DNA of 64,000 nt, taken from assembly GCA_025454875.1 (NCBI GenBank), contig JALONP010000002.1, positions 122,206-186,205 on the forward strand. Direction: 5' to 3'. The translations under genes were made by a program, and so were the position numbers. Positions 7,982 through 15,970 of the stretch are shown piece by piece. The notes under the pieces were generated by a model that did no database searches, had not been told where the DNA came from, and was given only the letters and a program-made list of their open reading frames with translations. Each line of letters opens with the position of its first letter. Position 1 is the stretch's first letter. The DNA comes from Bacteroidia bacterium (GTDB lineage Bacteria; Bacteroidota; Bacteroidia; UKL13-3).

Positions 7982-8688
7982 GATGCAGAATTTTCTGCTA
8001 ATTTAAACCCACTTCCATGAATATTCACAATTTCGAGTGCTGGGTCGTCTTTAATGAGTTTGCGCAACTTGTTGATGTAAACATCTAAGTTACGTGCAGT
8101 ATAAAAATCATCTCTACCCCAAACATTAAGCAATATGGTATTGCGCGCAAGCAGGTTGTTTTTGTGGCTAAAAAATAACTTGAGCAATTCTGCCTCAGTT
8201 CCGCTAATCCGTTTTTCTTGTTCTTTGTAAACGAGTAAATGATTAGTGAAATCAATACGCGTGTTTCCTGCCTCAAGTAATTGATCCTTTACTGAGAGTT
8301 GCTCAGGTTGTTGTTGGGTACGTTTGATAATTGCTTTGATACGAGCGTTGAGTTCTTGCAAGCTAAAAGGCTTGGTGATGTATTCGTCTCCTCCTATTTC
8401 GAATCCCTTTAACTTATCTTCTTCAGCTGTATTAGCCGTTAAGAAAATGATTGGCACTAGTTGGTTTAATGCTCGAATATCGGCAGCAAGCTCAAAACCA
8501 CTCTTTTTTGGCATGTTCACATCAAGTATGCATAAATCAAAACGTTCCGTTTTGAAAGTTTCTAATCCTTCCAATCCATCTTTACACAACTTAACAGAAT
8601 AGCCTGCAACCCTTAAATTTTCCTTTAACAAGTATCCTAAACTACTTTCGTCTTCTACAATGAGCAAATGTGGCGTGAGTGATTTTGG
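7978..8688 (-). CDS. OmpR-family response regulator
   Basis: 236 residues from the ATG at 8688; the frame is open 35 codons further upstream but the receiver domain starts right after this ATG. The receiver (about 8-125) has the acidic pair ED at 13-14, the phosphorylation site Asp57 in CILDVNMP, and a conserved Lys in TKPFSLQELNAR. The C-terminal winged helix (about 140-232) is of the Trans_reg_C type (ARNLDVYINKLRKLIKDD). It is the first gene of the pair with the TPR histidine kinase. A TATATTTG box lies upstream at 8709-8716 on the minus strand. Confidence 0.92.
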   Translation of the reverse strand, partial: PKSLTPHLLIVEDESSLGYLLKENLRVAGYSVKLCKDGLEGLETFKTERFDLCILDVNMPKKSGFELAADIRALNQLVPIIFLTANTAEEDKLKGFEIGGDEYITKPFSLQELNARIKAIIKRTQQQPEQLSVKDQLLEAGNTRIDFTNHLLVYKEQEKRISGTEAELLKLFFSHKNNLLARNTILLNVWGRDDFYTARNLDVYINKLRKLIKDDPALEIVNIHGSGFKLAENSAS

Positions 8689-8865
8689 CATAACTGTATT
8701 GCTTTGGTCAAATATAATAAGGGAATATCCGCGTGGCAATATACTTACATATGCTGGCAAGGCATTTGGAGCATCATGTAGCCTGCAAACCATTTACCCG
8801 CAAGGGTTCAAAGGGGTTGTATAATGTTTTCTTAAAAATAAGTTGATTCCATTATCTTGCTTCCA

Positions 8866-9714
8866 ATGAAAAACACGCTCACCCTACTCAGACTGCCGTT
8901 TTCTTTCTTCTTAATGCCTGTATTTTTATTTGCATTGAGCCAAGCCACAGTAGTTAAATGGGAACATGCTTTCATTTTATTTTTGGTATTGCATGTGTTG
9001 GTGTACCCATCAAGCAATGCTTACAATAGCTACATGGATCAAGACGAAAGTAGTATTGGAGGACTTAAAAATCCACCCAAAGCCACAAGGTCAGTATATT
9101 TGATCTCCATAATATTAGATATCGCAGCAGTGCTTATCAGTTTATTTATTAGTGCTCAAATAGCTTTGGGTATGCTGTTATATATTACTGCATCGAGACT
9201 TTACAGTTACCGCAAAATCAGAATTAAACAATTTGCTGTGAGTGGGTGGTTAACAGTGGTCATTTTTCAAGGGGGCTTTACGTATTGGCTTACCCAAATG
9301 GCCATTGGTCAACCCGAACATCAGTGGCTAGCTGTACTTGCAAGTTCCATGCTCATTGGAGGCATTTATCCATTAACACAGATTTACCAATTTGAAGCCG
9401 ATGCAAAAGATGGGGTTAAAACCATCAGTATGCTTTTGGGTTATAAAGGTACATTCATCTTCACTATTGTAATGTTCGCACTTGCCAATTTATGCTTATG
9501 GTTTCACTTTGATGCGCGTAGCCAAACCACCCACTTCGGGATCATTACGTTGTTACTCATTCCGGTGGTTGTTTATTTTCTGAAATGGCTGCTTGCTGTA
9601 TGGAAAAATACAACTGCTGCTAATTTTGAGCATACAATGCGAATGAACTTGATTGCTTCTAGTTGTTTAAATGGCTGTTATGCTTTGCTAATTTACCTCA
9701 ACCATTTTTCATGA
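8866..9714 (+). CDS. UbiA-family prenyltransferase
   Basis: 282 residues from the ATG at 8866 (a TTG three codons earlier is less likely). Several hydrophobic helices fill the protein. The first Asp-rich motif reads NSYMDQD (Asn54, Asp58, Asp60), and the second is DAKDGVKT, the two diphosphate/Mg sites of UbiA enzymes that transfer isoprenyl groups to aromatic rings. Its 3' end overlaps the type III PKS start by 4 bases, so it is the first gene of a biosynthetic operon. It is unlikely to be MenA because the partner genes are polyketide enzymes, although a quinone role is not excluded. Prenylation of the PKS product is inferred. Confidence 0.8.
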   Translation: MKNTLTLLRLPFSFFLMPVFLFALSQATVVKWEHAFILFLVLHVLVYPSSNAYNSYMDQDESSIGGLKNPPKATRSVYLISIILDIAAVLISLFISAQIALGMLLYITASRLYSYRKIRIKQFAVSGWLTVVIFQGGFTYWLTQMAIGQPEHQWLAVLASSMLIGGIYPLTQIYQFEADAKDGVKTISMLLGYKGTFIFTIVMFALANLCLWFHFDARSQTTHFGIITLLLIPVVVYFLKWLLAVWKNTTAANFEHTMRMNLIASSCLNGCYALLIYLNHFS

Positions 9715-10799
9715 GTAAACTTATTTCAATAGGAACTGCAAATCCATCACATGCAATTGATCAATTATCGATTTATAATTTTATGGATCAACTTTACAAT
9801 GCAAGTGATGATGAACGCAAGAAATTAAAGTTGTTGTATGAGCGAAGTGGAATTACCAAACGTTATTCAGTTGTTCCTGATTATAACTTAGATTTACGCA
9901 AACGTGAACTTTTTGCTTTTACCCATAATTTAGAGCCATTTCCATCCCTCGAAAAACGAATGGCTCTTTACCACCAGCATGCCGCTCCATTGGCTGTCCA
10001 AGCAATACACAATGCCTTCATTAATCAACCCGTTTCACTTACAGATGTAACACATCTTATAACTGTTTCGTGTACTGGAATGTCGGCTCCAGGACTTGAT
10101 TTGCAGCTGCTCGAACAACTCCATTTACCAATGCATACACACCGAACTTCGGTTAACTTTATGGGTTGTTATGCAGCGGTACATGCACTTAAAATTGCTG
10201 ATGCAATCGCAACAGCTCAACCAAATGCGGTTATTCTAATTGCTTCGGTTGAGTTGTGTACATTGCATTTTCAAAAAACAACCGACTATGATAACTTAAC
10301 TGCAAATGCGTTGTTTGCTGATGGTGCGGCCGCATGTATTGTTACAGGTAACAATCAATCTTCATCACATATGGCAACGTTGCATGGCTTTTACAGCGAG
10401 GTATTTGTTTCAGGTAAACAAGATATGGCTTGGCAACTTTCTTCTACTGGCTTTTTGATGACCTTAAGTGCCTATATCCCTAAATTAATTGAGTCGAATA
10501 TTGCAGGATTTATGAACAAGGCATTGAATCAATATCAACTTGAACTGAAAGATGTGAATGGTTGGTGTATTCACCCTGGTGGGCGCAAGATATTGGAAGC
10601 ATTGGAGCTACAACTTCAATTAGTTCCTACAGCTTTGCAACACAGTTATGCAGTTCTTAAAGAATATGGAAACATGTCGTCACCTACTATTTTGTTTGTG
10701 CTTAAACGCATGCTTGAAGATGCGGGTGTGAATGGAAATTTAATTGGTGCTGCATTTGGACCAGGATTAACAATGGAAACCTTTTTAATTCAGAAATGA
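9711..10799 (+). CDS. Type III polyketide synthase (chalcone/alkylresorcinol synthase-like)
   Basis: 362 residues from the ATG at 9711, which overlaps the stop of the prenyltransferase gene. The catalytic triad is readable: Cys153 in MGCYAAVHAL, His288 in CIHPGGRK and Asn321 in EYGNMSSPT. SCTGMSAPGLD matches the conserved dimer-interface segment before the active Cys, and the C-terminal GAAFGPGLTMET loop is intact. Such enzymes extend an acyl-CoA with malonyl-CoA and cyclise it to resorcinols, pyrones or similar rings. The order PKS-methyltransferase-flavoprotein matches srsA-srsB-srsC of Streptomyces griseus, which makes methylated phenolic lipids. Starter unit and product here are unknown. 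Confidence 0.9.
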   Translation: MSKLISIGTANPSHAIDQLSIYNFMDQLYNASDDERKKLKLLYERSGITKRYSVVPDYNLDLRKRELFAFTHNLEPFPSLEKRMALYHQHAAPLAVQAIHNAFINQPVSLTDVTHLITVSCTGMSAPGLDLQLLEQLHLPMHTHRTSVNFMGCYAAVHALKIADAIATAQPNAVILIASVELCTLHFQKTTDYDNLTANALFADGAAACIVTGNNQSSSHMATLHGFYSEVFVSGKQDMAWQLSSTGFLMTLSAYIPKLIESNIAGFMNKALNQYQLELKDVNGWCIHPGGRKILEALELQLQLVPTALQHSYAVLKEYGNMSSPTILFVLKRMLEDAGVNGNLIGAAFGPGLTMETFLIQK

Positions 10800-11506
10800 A
10801 ACCAAACTTTGCAATCCGTTCAAACGAATTCGAACTTTTAGACCAAAAAGAAATTCCTGCTGCCGATTTGTTTCAGAATTTAAAAGAGCTCGAAACAATA
10901 AATACCTTATTGGGTGGACATGCAGTTACAATTAAAGGTTTGAAAAAGCTAAAGTTAATGCCTACACAAACCTACCGCATTTTAGATATCGGATCAGGTG
11001 GAGGTGATACGCTCAAAACTATCGCAAAATGGGGCCGAGTAAGTGGATACACTTTTGAATTGGTTGGTGTAGATTTAAAAGCAGAATGCATTGAGTATGC
11101 GACAAACAATTGCAAGATGTATCCCGAAATTTCGTTTATTCATGCCGATTATAAAAGTATCATTTCAACCTACCATCCATACGATATTATTGTTACTTCT
11201 TTGTTTTGTCATCATTTAACAACGAGTGAACTTACCGAATTGATTGAATGGGGAAAAGCAAACGCTCGACTTGGTTTAGTGGTGAACGATTTGCACCGTC
11301 ATCCATTTGCCTATTACAGCATTTGGTTATTAACTGCTTTGTTTTCTAAATCCTATTTGGTGCAAAATGATGCAAAACTCTCGGTACTCAGGGGATTTGT
11401 TAAAAAAGATTGGCAATTGGTAATCCCAAGCAATGTTAAAATGAGGTGTAGTTGGCAATGGGCCTTTAGGTGGTTAGTACTTATTGAACAAGATGAAAGA
11501 AACTAA
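10796..11506 (+). CDS. SAM-dependent methyltransferase of the type III PKS operon
   Basis: 236 residues, class I Rossmann methyltransferase. Motif I is RILDIGSGGGDT (residues 61-72); a VGVDLKAECIEYA segment follows as the acidic SAM-ribose site, and DIIVTSLFCHHL sits at motif IV. The start overlaps the PKS stop by 4 bases, so translation is coupled. By comparison with SrsB of Streptomyces, O- or C-methylation of the polyketide ring is likely, but the acceptor is inferred only. The gene ends inside the start of the FAD oxidoreductase gene. Confidence 0.85.
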   Translation: MKPNFAIRSNEFELLDQKEIPAADLFQNLKELETINTLLGGHAVTIKGLKKLKLMPTQTYRILDIGSGGGDTLKTIAKWGRVSGYTFELVGVDLKAECIEYATNNCKMYPEISFIHADYKSIISTYHPYDIIVTSLFCHHLTTSELTELIEWGKANARLGLVVNDLHRHPFAYYSIWLLTALFSKSYLVQNDAKLSVLRGFVKKDWQLVIPSNVKMRCSWQWAFRWLVLIEQDERN

Positions 11507-12620
11507 ACTGTTTGATTTTGCAATTATAGGCGGGGGACTTGCTGGTTTAACTCTAGCAATTCAATTGAAACAAGCTGGCCTTTCGGTCATTCTTTTTGAA
11601 AAAGAGCAATACCCTTTTCACAAAGTATGCGGAGAATATATTAGCATGGAAAGTTGGAACTTTTTAGAACGTATTGGCATTCCATTGGCTCAGTTTAATC
11701 TTCCCAAAGTAAATACACTCCGCATTTCAGCTCCAAATGGAAATACCATTACACACCCGCTACCCTTAGGCGGATTTGGCATTAGCCGCTTTACCCTTGA
11801 TAACGAATTGTACAAACTTGCCCTGCAACTTGGGGTTAGCATTGAAACGGGATGCACTGTTTTTGATACCATTAAACAACTCATCAAAACCAGCCATGGC
11901 AACTTTACCGCACGGCATATTATTGGTGCATGGGGCAAACGCTCAAAACTTGATACCGTACTTGTTCGGCATTTTTTGCAACCACACAACCGAAAACTCA
12001 ATGATTATGTAGGTGTAAAATACCATGTAAAAGCTGATTTACCCGAGCATACAATTGAGTTACACAATTTTAAAAACGGGTATTGTGGCATCTCTAAAGT
12101 AGATCAAAATCAGTACTGCCTGTGTTATTTGGTAAAGGGAAGCGAATTGAAAAAAATGGGTGGAAACATTAAGGCATTGGAAGAAAAAGTGCTCATGAAA
12201 AATCCATTTTTAAAAAAATACTTTACCCATTTTCCTTCACTGTATGAACAACCTTTAGTGATATCACAAATCAGTTTCGAGCCCAAAACTAGAGTCGAAG
12301 ATCAAATACCATTAGCCGGAGATGCCGCTGGTTTAATTACTCCATTGTGCGGAAATGGGATGAGTATGGCCATGCATGCTTCTTATTTATTAGCCAACCA
12401 ACTTATTCAATATTCGAATGGAGTACAAAGTTATGAGCACGCACTCAAAGCATACGAACAAGAGTGGATTCAGTTATTCGAAAGAAGATTAAAAGTAGGC
12501 CGATTGATTCAGTCGTTATTTGGCAATCCCAAATTAACACAAATCGTTTTAGCACTACTTAAACCCTTTCCTTCTGTAATAAATGCCTTGATAAAACAAA
12601 CACACGGCAAACCTTTTTGA
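11493..12620 (+). CDS. FAD-dependent oxidoreductase/monooxygenase (geranylgeranyl reductase-like) of the PKS operon
   Basis: 375 residues from the ATG at 11493, overlapping the methyltransferase gene by 14 bases. The FAD-binding GxGxxG motif is at residues 13-18 (IIGGGLAG) with the acidic FEK end of the second strand; a CGEYIS motif follows, and AGDAAGLITPLCGNGM is the second FAD contact (GD motif). The family includes aromatic hydroxylases and geranylgeranyl reductases. In srsABC-type clusters the matching flavoprotein hydroxylates the phenolic ring towards a quinone. Hydroxylation of the PKS product is therefore the leading guess; reduction of the prenyl chain is an alternative. Confidence 0.85.
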   Translation: MKETKLFDFAIIGGGLAGLTLAIQLKQAGLSVILFEKEQYPFHKVCGEYISMESWNFLERIGIPLAQFNLPKVNTLRISAPNGNTITHPLPLGGFGISRFTLDNELYKLALQLGVSIETGCTVFDTIKQLIKTSHGNFTARHIIGAWGKRSKLDTVLVRHFLQPHNRKLNDYVGVKYHVKADLPEHTIELHNFKNGYCGISKVDQNQYCLCYLVKGSELKKMGGNIKALEEKVLMKNPFLKKYFTHFPSLYEQPLVISQISFEPKTRVEDQIPLAGDAAGLITPLCGNGMSMAMHASYLLANQLIQYSNGVQSYEHALKAYEQEWIQLFERRLKVGRLIQSLFGNPKLTQIVLALLKPFPSVINALIKQTHGKPF

Positions 12621-12641
12621 GTTCTACGGGTTTTTATCTTC

Positions 12642-13328
12642 ATGAAACATTACCTAATAGCAGGTGCATCGAGCGGAATTGGCCTACAGCTTGCCAAAAA
12701 TTTAAGTGCTGATGCGCAGGTATCTGCATTTGCACGCACACCCAAGTCATTGATTGATTTACCAAATATTACGTTTTCAGAAGTAGATATTGCGACCGAA
12801 ACACCTTCGTTTCCAGTCATTGAAAATCCGATTGATGGTCTTGTTTACTGCCCCGGAACTATAAACCTTAAACCATTCCGATCACTTAAAAATGAAGATT
12901 ACTTGCTTGATTGGAATATTAATTTTTTAGGTGCTGTAAAAACCATCAAACACTATTTGCCACAGTTGCAATTAGCCGAAAATCCAAGTATTGTATTGTT
13001 TAGCACGGTGGCAGTTCAAACAGGAATGGCTTTTCATGCGAGCATAGCAGCTGCCAAAGGTGCCGTTGAAGGTTTAACCAAAAGTTTAGCTGCGGAATTT
13101 GCTCCTAAAATCAGGGTAAATGCTGTTGCTCCTTCCCTCACCCAAACACCACTTGCCGAAAAATTACTCAACGCTGAAGCAAAGCTCAAAGCGGCAGAAG
13201 AGAGACATCCACTTAAAAAAATTGGATCCCCACAAGATATTGTAAACGCAACCTTGTATTTACTAAACGCCACATGGGTTACAGGTCAAATTATACATGT
13301 TGATGGAGGCATGAGTACCCTTAAATAA
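12642..13328 (+). CDS. SDR-family protein lacking the catalytic Tyr
   Basis: 228 residues, Rossmann fold. The cofactor motif AGASSGIG (residues 7-14) is intact, the strand end CPG stands where NNAG is usual, Ser121 is in the catalytic Ser position and Lys139 in the YxxxK position. Residue 135, where Tyr should be, is Ile (FHASIAAAKGAV). The C-terminal VDGGMSTLK is normal. I recall other SDRs with a similar HAS-x-AAAKGAVEGL stretch, so this is probably a subfamily feature rather than decay. It sits 21 bp after the FAD oxidoreductase gene and 1 bp before the flavin reductase gene, clearly in the same operon. Redox role on the polyketide, or a non-catalytic role, is open. Confidence 0.82.
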   Translation: MKHYLIAGASSGIGLQLAKNLSADAQVSAFARTPKSLIDLPNITFSEVDIATETPSFPVIENPIDGLVYCPGTINLKPFRSLKNEDYLLDWNINFLGAVKTIKHYLPQLQLAENPSIVLFSTVAVQTGMAFHASIAAAKGAVEGLTKSLAAEFAPKIRVNAVAPSLTQTPLAEKLLNAEAKLKAAEERHPLKKIGSPQDIVNATLYLLNATWVTGQIIHVDGGMSTLK

Positions 13329-13329
13329 T

Positions 13330-13932
13330 ATGGTGATTTCATTAGATGATATTTTAAAAATGGAGAAACAACCACGGACGAATTTAATTAATTCGCTGCC
13401 GGGTATTCGTCAGGCAAACCTCATCGGAACCATATCCGAGGCAGGAATATTGAACCTAGCCATTTTTAATTCGGTAATGCATATTGGTGCACATCCGCCT
13501 TATATGGGTTTTATTCAACGACCTGTGAGTGTGGAACGAGGAACCTATCAAAACATTAAAGAAACAGGTTGTTTTACGATTAACCAAGTACATCAAAAAA
13601 TATACAAACAAGCTCACCAAACTTCTGCTCGATACCAAATAAGTGAATTTGATGCAACCGGACTCACCCCTACTTTTACCAATACCATTGCTGCACCTTA
13701 TGTAGAAGAGAGCCATGTGAAAATTGGGCTTAAACTAGTTGCCGAATATCCGATAGCAATTAATGGAACAATCTTGATGGTGGGTGAAATTCAAGAGATA
13801 ATACTTGACCAAAACTACCTAAATGAAAACCATATTATACAGTTAAATAACACAAACGCTGTTGGTGTAAATGGATTGGAAACTTATTACGCAGTATCAA
13901 AATTAGCTGAATTGCCTTACGCCAAACCTTAG
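13330..13932 (+). CDS. Flavin reductase-like FMN-binding protein
   Basis: 200 residues. The pattern NLIGTISEAG...NLAIFNSVMHIGAHPPYMGF, followed by TYQNIKETGCFTIN, is that of the flavin reductase-like domain, which binds FMN and often reduces flavin for partner monooxygenases. It is the last gene of the operon, 1 bp after the SDR gene. It might feed reduced flavin to an oxygenase in the pathway or act directly on the quinone; neither can be decided from sequence. Confidence 0.82.
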   Translation: MVISLDDILKMEKQPRTNLINSLPGIRQANLIGTISEAGILNLAIFNSVMHIGAHPPYMGFIQRPVSVERGTYQNIKETGCFTINQVHQKIYKQAHQTSARYQISEFDATGLTPTFTNTIAAPYVEESHVKIGLKLVAEYPIAINGTILMVGEIQEIILDQNYLNENHIIQLNNTNAVGVNGLETYYAVSKLAELPYAKP

Positions 13933-14249
13933 TTAAAACATCCGCTTTAAAGGGGCTGAGTTGGGAAACAGTTGCATTGTCTTTAAATTACCTTTAACCA
14001 ATGTAAAATCAATTCATCCCTTATCTATAGAAATTAAAAGTGTTAGCCTGAAAGTTTTAAAAAGCTGAGCTCACAACAGTTCTTTGTATTTAGTGCCATT
14101 CGAAAAACAACTTAGTGCTGCCAATCAAAGACAAGTACCATGTAGAACAAGATTCAGAATAAAATACATCTGAATAGGATTAAGATGTAGTATGCTTGAA
14201 TACAAATTATTCATTCAAAACCTAATCGTATCTATGCTGTTTCCTTATT
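13933..14249. other. 317-bp spacer without a recognised gene
   Basis: AT-rich sequence between the biosynthetic operon and the photolyase gene. I see no credible ORF, hairpin terminator or RNA fold. It must hold the operon's end and any photolyase promoter; a TATCTATG at about 14229-14236 is a weak promoter-like match. Confidence 0.5.
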
Positions 14250-15791
14250 ATGCAAAAAACACTTCGTCTTGTTTTAGGGGATCAGCTTAATAGCCAACAT
14301 AGCTGGTTTAAAACCATAGATAATCATACCATTTACTGCATGTTCGAAATGCGGCAAGAAACAGACTACGTAAAACACCATATTCAAAAAATTGCTGGCT
14401 TTTTTGCAGCTATGCGCAACTTTGCAAAAGAGTTGGAGGCTGCAGGACATCAGGTTATTTATTACCGAATCTCAGAAGATAGAAACACACAATCTTTAGT
14501 TGACAACATCTCTTCAATCATCAAATCATCAAATGATGAAATCATCAAATTTGAATACCTACTGCCAGATGAATACCGTTTAGATGAGCAATTACGAACC
14601 TTTTGCGATACACTCACAATAGAAACAAGAGCTGTTGATTCCGAACATTTTTTAAGCTCACGAAATGATGTGCAATCAATGTTTGAAAACAAAAAGCAAA
14701 TTTTAATGGAATCCTTTTACCGTGAAATGAGAAAACGTTATGGTTTACTTATGGAAGGAAAAGATCCTGTTGGTGGTAAATGGAACTATGATGCTGATAA
14801 CAGAAATAAATGGAAAGGAAAACCTGCAGCACCCAAACACAATATCATCCAAAACAATGTTACAAGTATAGTGAATGAAATAGACCAAAGTGGCATAAGC
14901 TATTTTGGGAATATCAATAATGAAAATTTTGAATGGCCTATTTCACGTATTCAAAGCCTACAGTTACTTGAGTATTTTGTCAAGGAAAGCTTGCCCTTTT
15001 TTGGGCAATTTCAAGATGCAATGTCACAACAAGAACATTACCTGTTTCACTCACGTTTATCGTTTGCATTAAACACCAAACTTATATCACCAATAGAGGT
15101 AGTAGAACGAGCCATAAAAGAGTGGGAGCAAAAACCAAATGTAATTAGTCTGCCTCAAATAGAAGGTTTCGTAAGGCAAATTATTGGTTGGCGCGAGTAC
15201 ATGCGGGGAATTTATTGGTGGAAAATGCCAGCATACGAAACCTTAAACTACTTTAACCATCAAACAAAATTGCCTCATTACTTTTGGGATGGGAATACCA
15301 AAATGAACTGCATCAAAACTGCAGTTCAAAACAGTTTAGATCATGCTTATGCTCACCATATTCAACGGTTAATGGTTACAGGAAATTTTATGCTACTTGC
15401 GGGTATTCATCCCAACGAAGTTGATGCTTGGTACTTAGGGATTTATATTGATGCGATACAGTGGGTAGAAATAACCAATACCCGTGGTATGAGCCAATAT
15501 GCTGATGGCGGAATTGTGGGCAGCAAGCCATATGTTTCGTCAGCAAATTACATTGACAAAATGAGTGATTACTGCGGCAATTGTTATTATGATAAAACAA
15601 AAAAGTATGGAGACAGAGCTTGTCCATTTAACAGTTTGTATTGGCATTTTTATGAACGCAACCAATCACTACTTGGCAAAAACCAACGAATAAGCATGAT
15701 GTATAATGTTCTTTATAAAATGAAACCAGACGAAAAAGAAAAAATGATACAACAAGCCGAAGATTACCTTGCTAGGTTATCTGACTTGTAA
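14250..15791 (+). CDS. FeS-cluster photolyase/cryptochrome (PhrB-like, prokaryotic 6-4 photolyase class)
   Basis: 513 residues. The N-terminal half is a Rossmann domain (LVLGDQLN at 7-14) and the C-terminal half is the helical FAD domain (GFVRQIIGWREYMRG; NPNEVD-like HPNEVDAWYL; NTRGMSQYADGG). Four cysteines, Cys354, Cys442, Cys445 and Cys458, have the 88-3-13 spacing of the [4Fe-4S] ligands in Agrobacterium PhrB. This class repairs (6-4) photoproducts with light and binds a lumazine antenna; ribH is present elsewhere in this window. A short in-frame direct repeat at 14517-14550 adds a Ser/Ile/Lys-rich insertion. It has no operon partner. Confidence 0.92.
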   Translation: MQKTLRLVLGDQLNSQHSWFKTIDNHTIYCMFEMRQETDYVKHHIQKIAGFFAAMRNFAKELEAAGHQVIYYRISEDRNTQSLVDNISSIIKSSNDEIIKFEYLLPDEYRLDEQLRTFCDTLTIETRAVDSEHFLSSRNDVQSMFENKKQILMESFYREMRKRYGLLMEGKDPVGGKWNYDADNRNKWKGKPAAPKHNIIQNNVTSIVNEIDQSGISYFGNINNENFEWPISRIQSLQLLEYFVKESLPFFGQFQDAMSQQEHYLFHSRLSFALNTKLISPIEVVERAIKEWEQKPNVISLPQIEGFVRQIIGWREYMRGIYWWKMPAYETLNYFNHQTKLPHYFWDGNTKMNCIKTAVQNSLDHAYAHHIQRLMVTGNFMLLAGIHPNEVDAWYLGIYIDAIQWVEITNTRGMSQYADGGIVGSKPYVSSANYIDKMSDYCGNCYYDKTKKYGDRACPFNSLYWHFYERNQSLLGKNQRISMMYNVLYKMKPDEKEKMIQQAEDYLARLSDL

Positions 15792-15970
15792 TACACTTCT
15801 CCACACACTAAAATACGGATGTCTATTTAGTACAACAAACCAGAATTGGCATTCAGCGCGGATTTACAGCCTGCTCGTTTATCAGATGCCCATCAATCCT
15901 GCAATATCCACTACTCATTTATTGTTAAGGCATTTTACAGATTGTAACATGCAGTGTAGCTTTGGGGTAA

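Noticed and set aside
8689..8793. 35-codon extension of the response regulator
   Set aside because: It covers the probable promoter and does not resemble a receiver domain.
15792..15970. Short open frame between the photolyase and Fic-like genes
   Set aside because: It overlaps both neighbours' ends, and the composition does not look like a protein.
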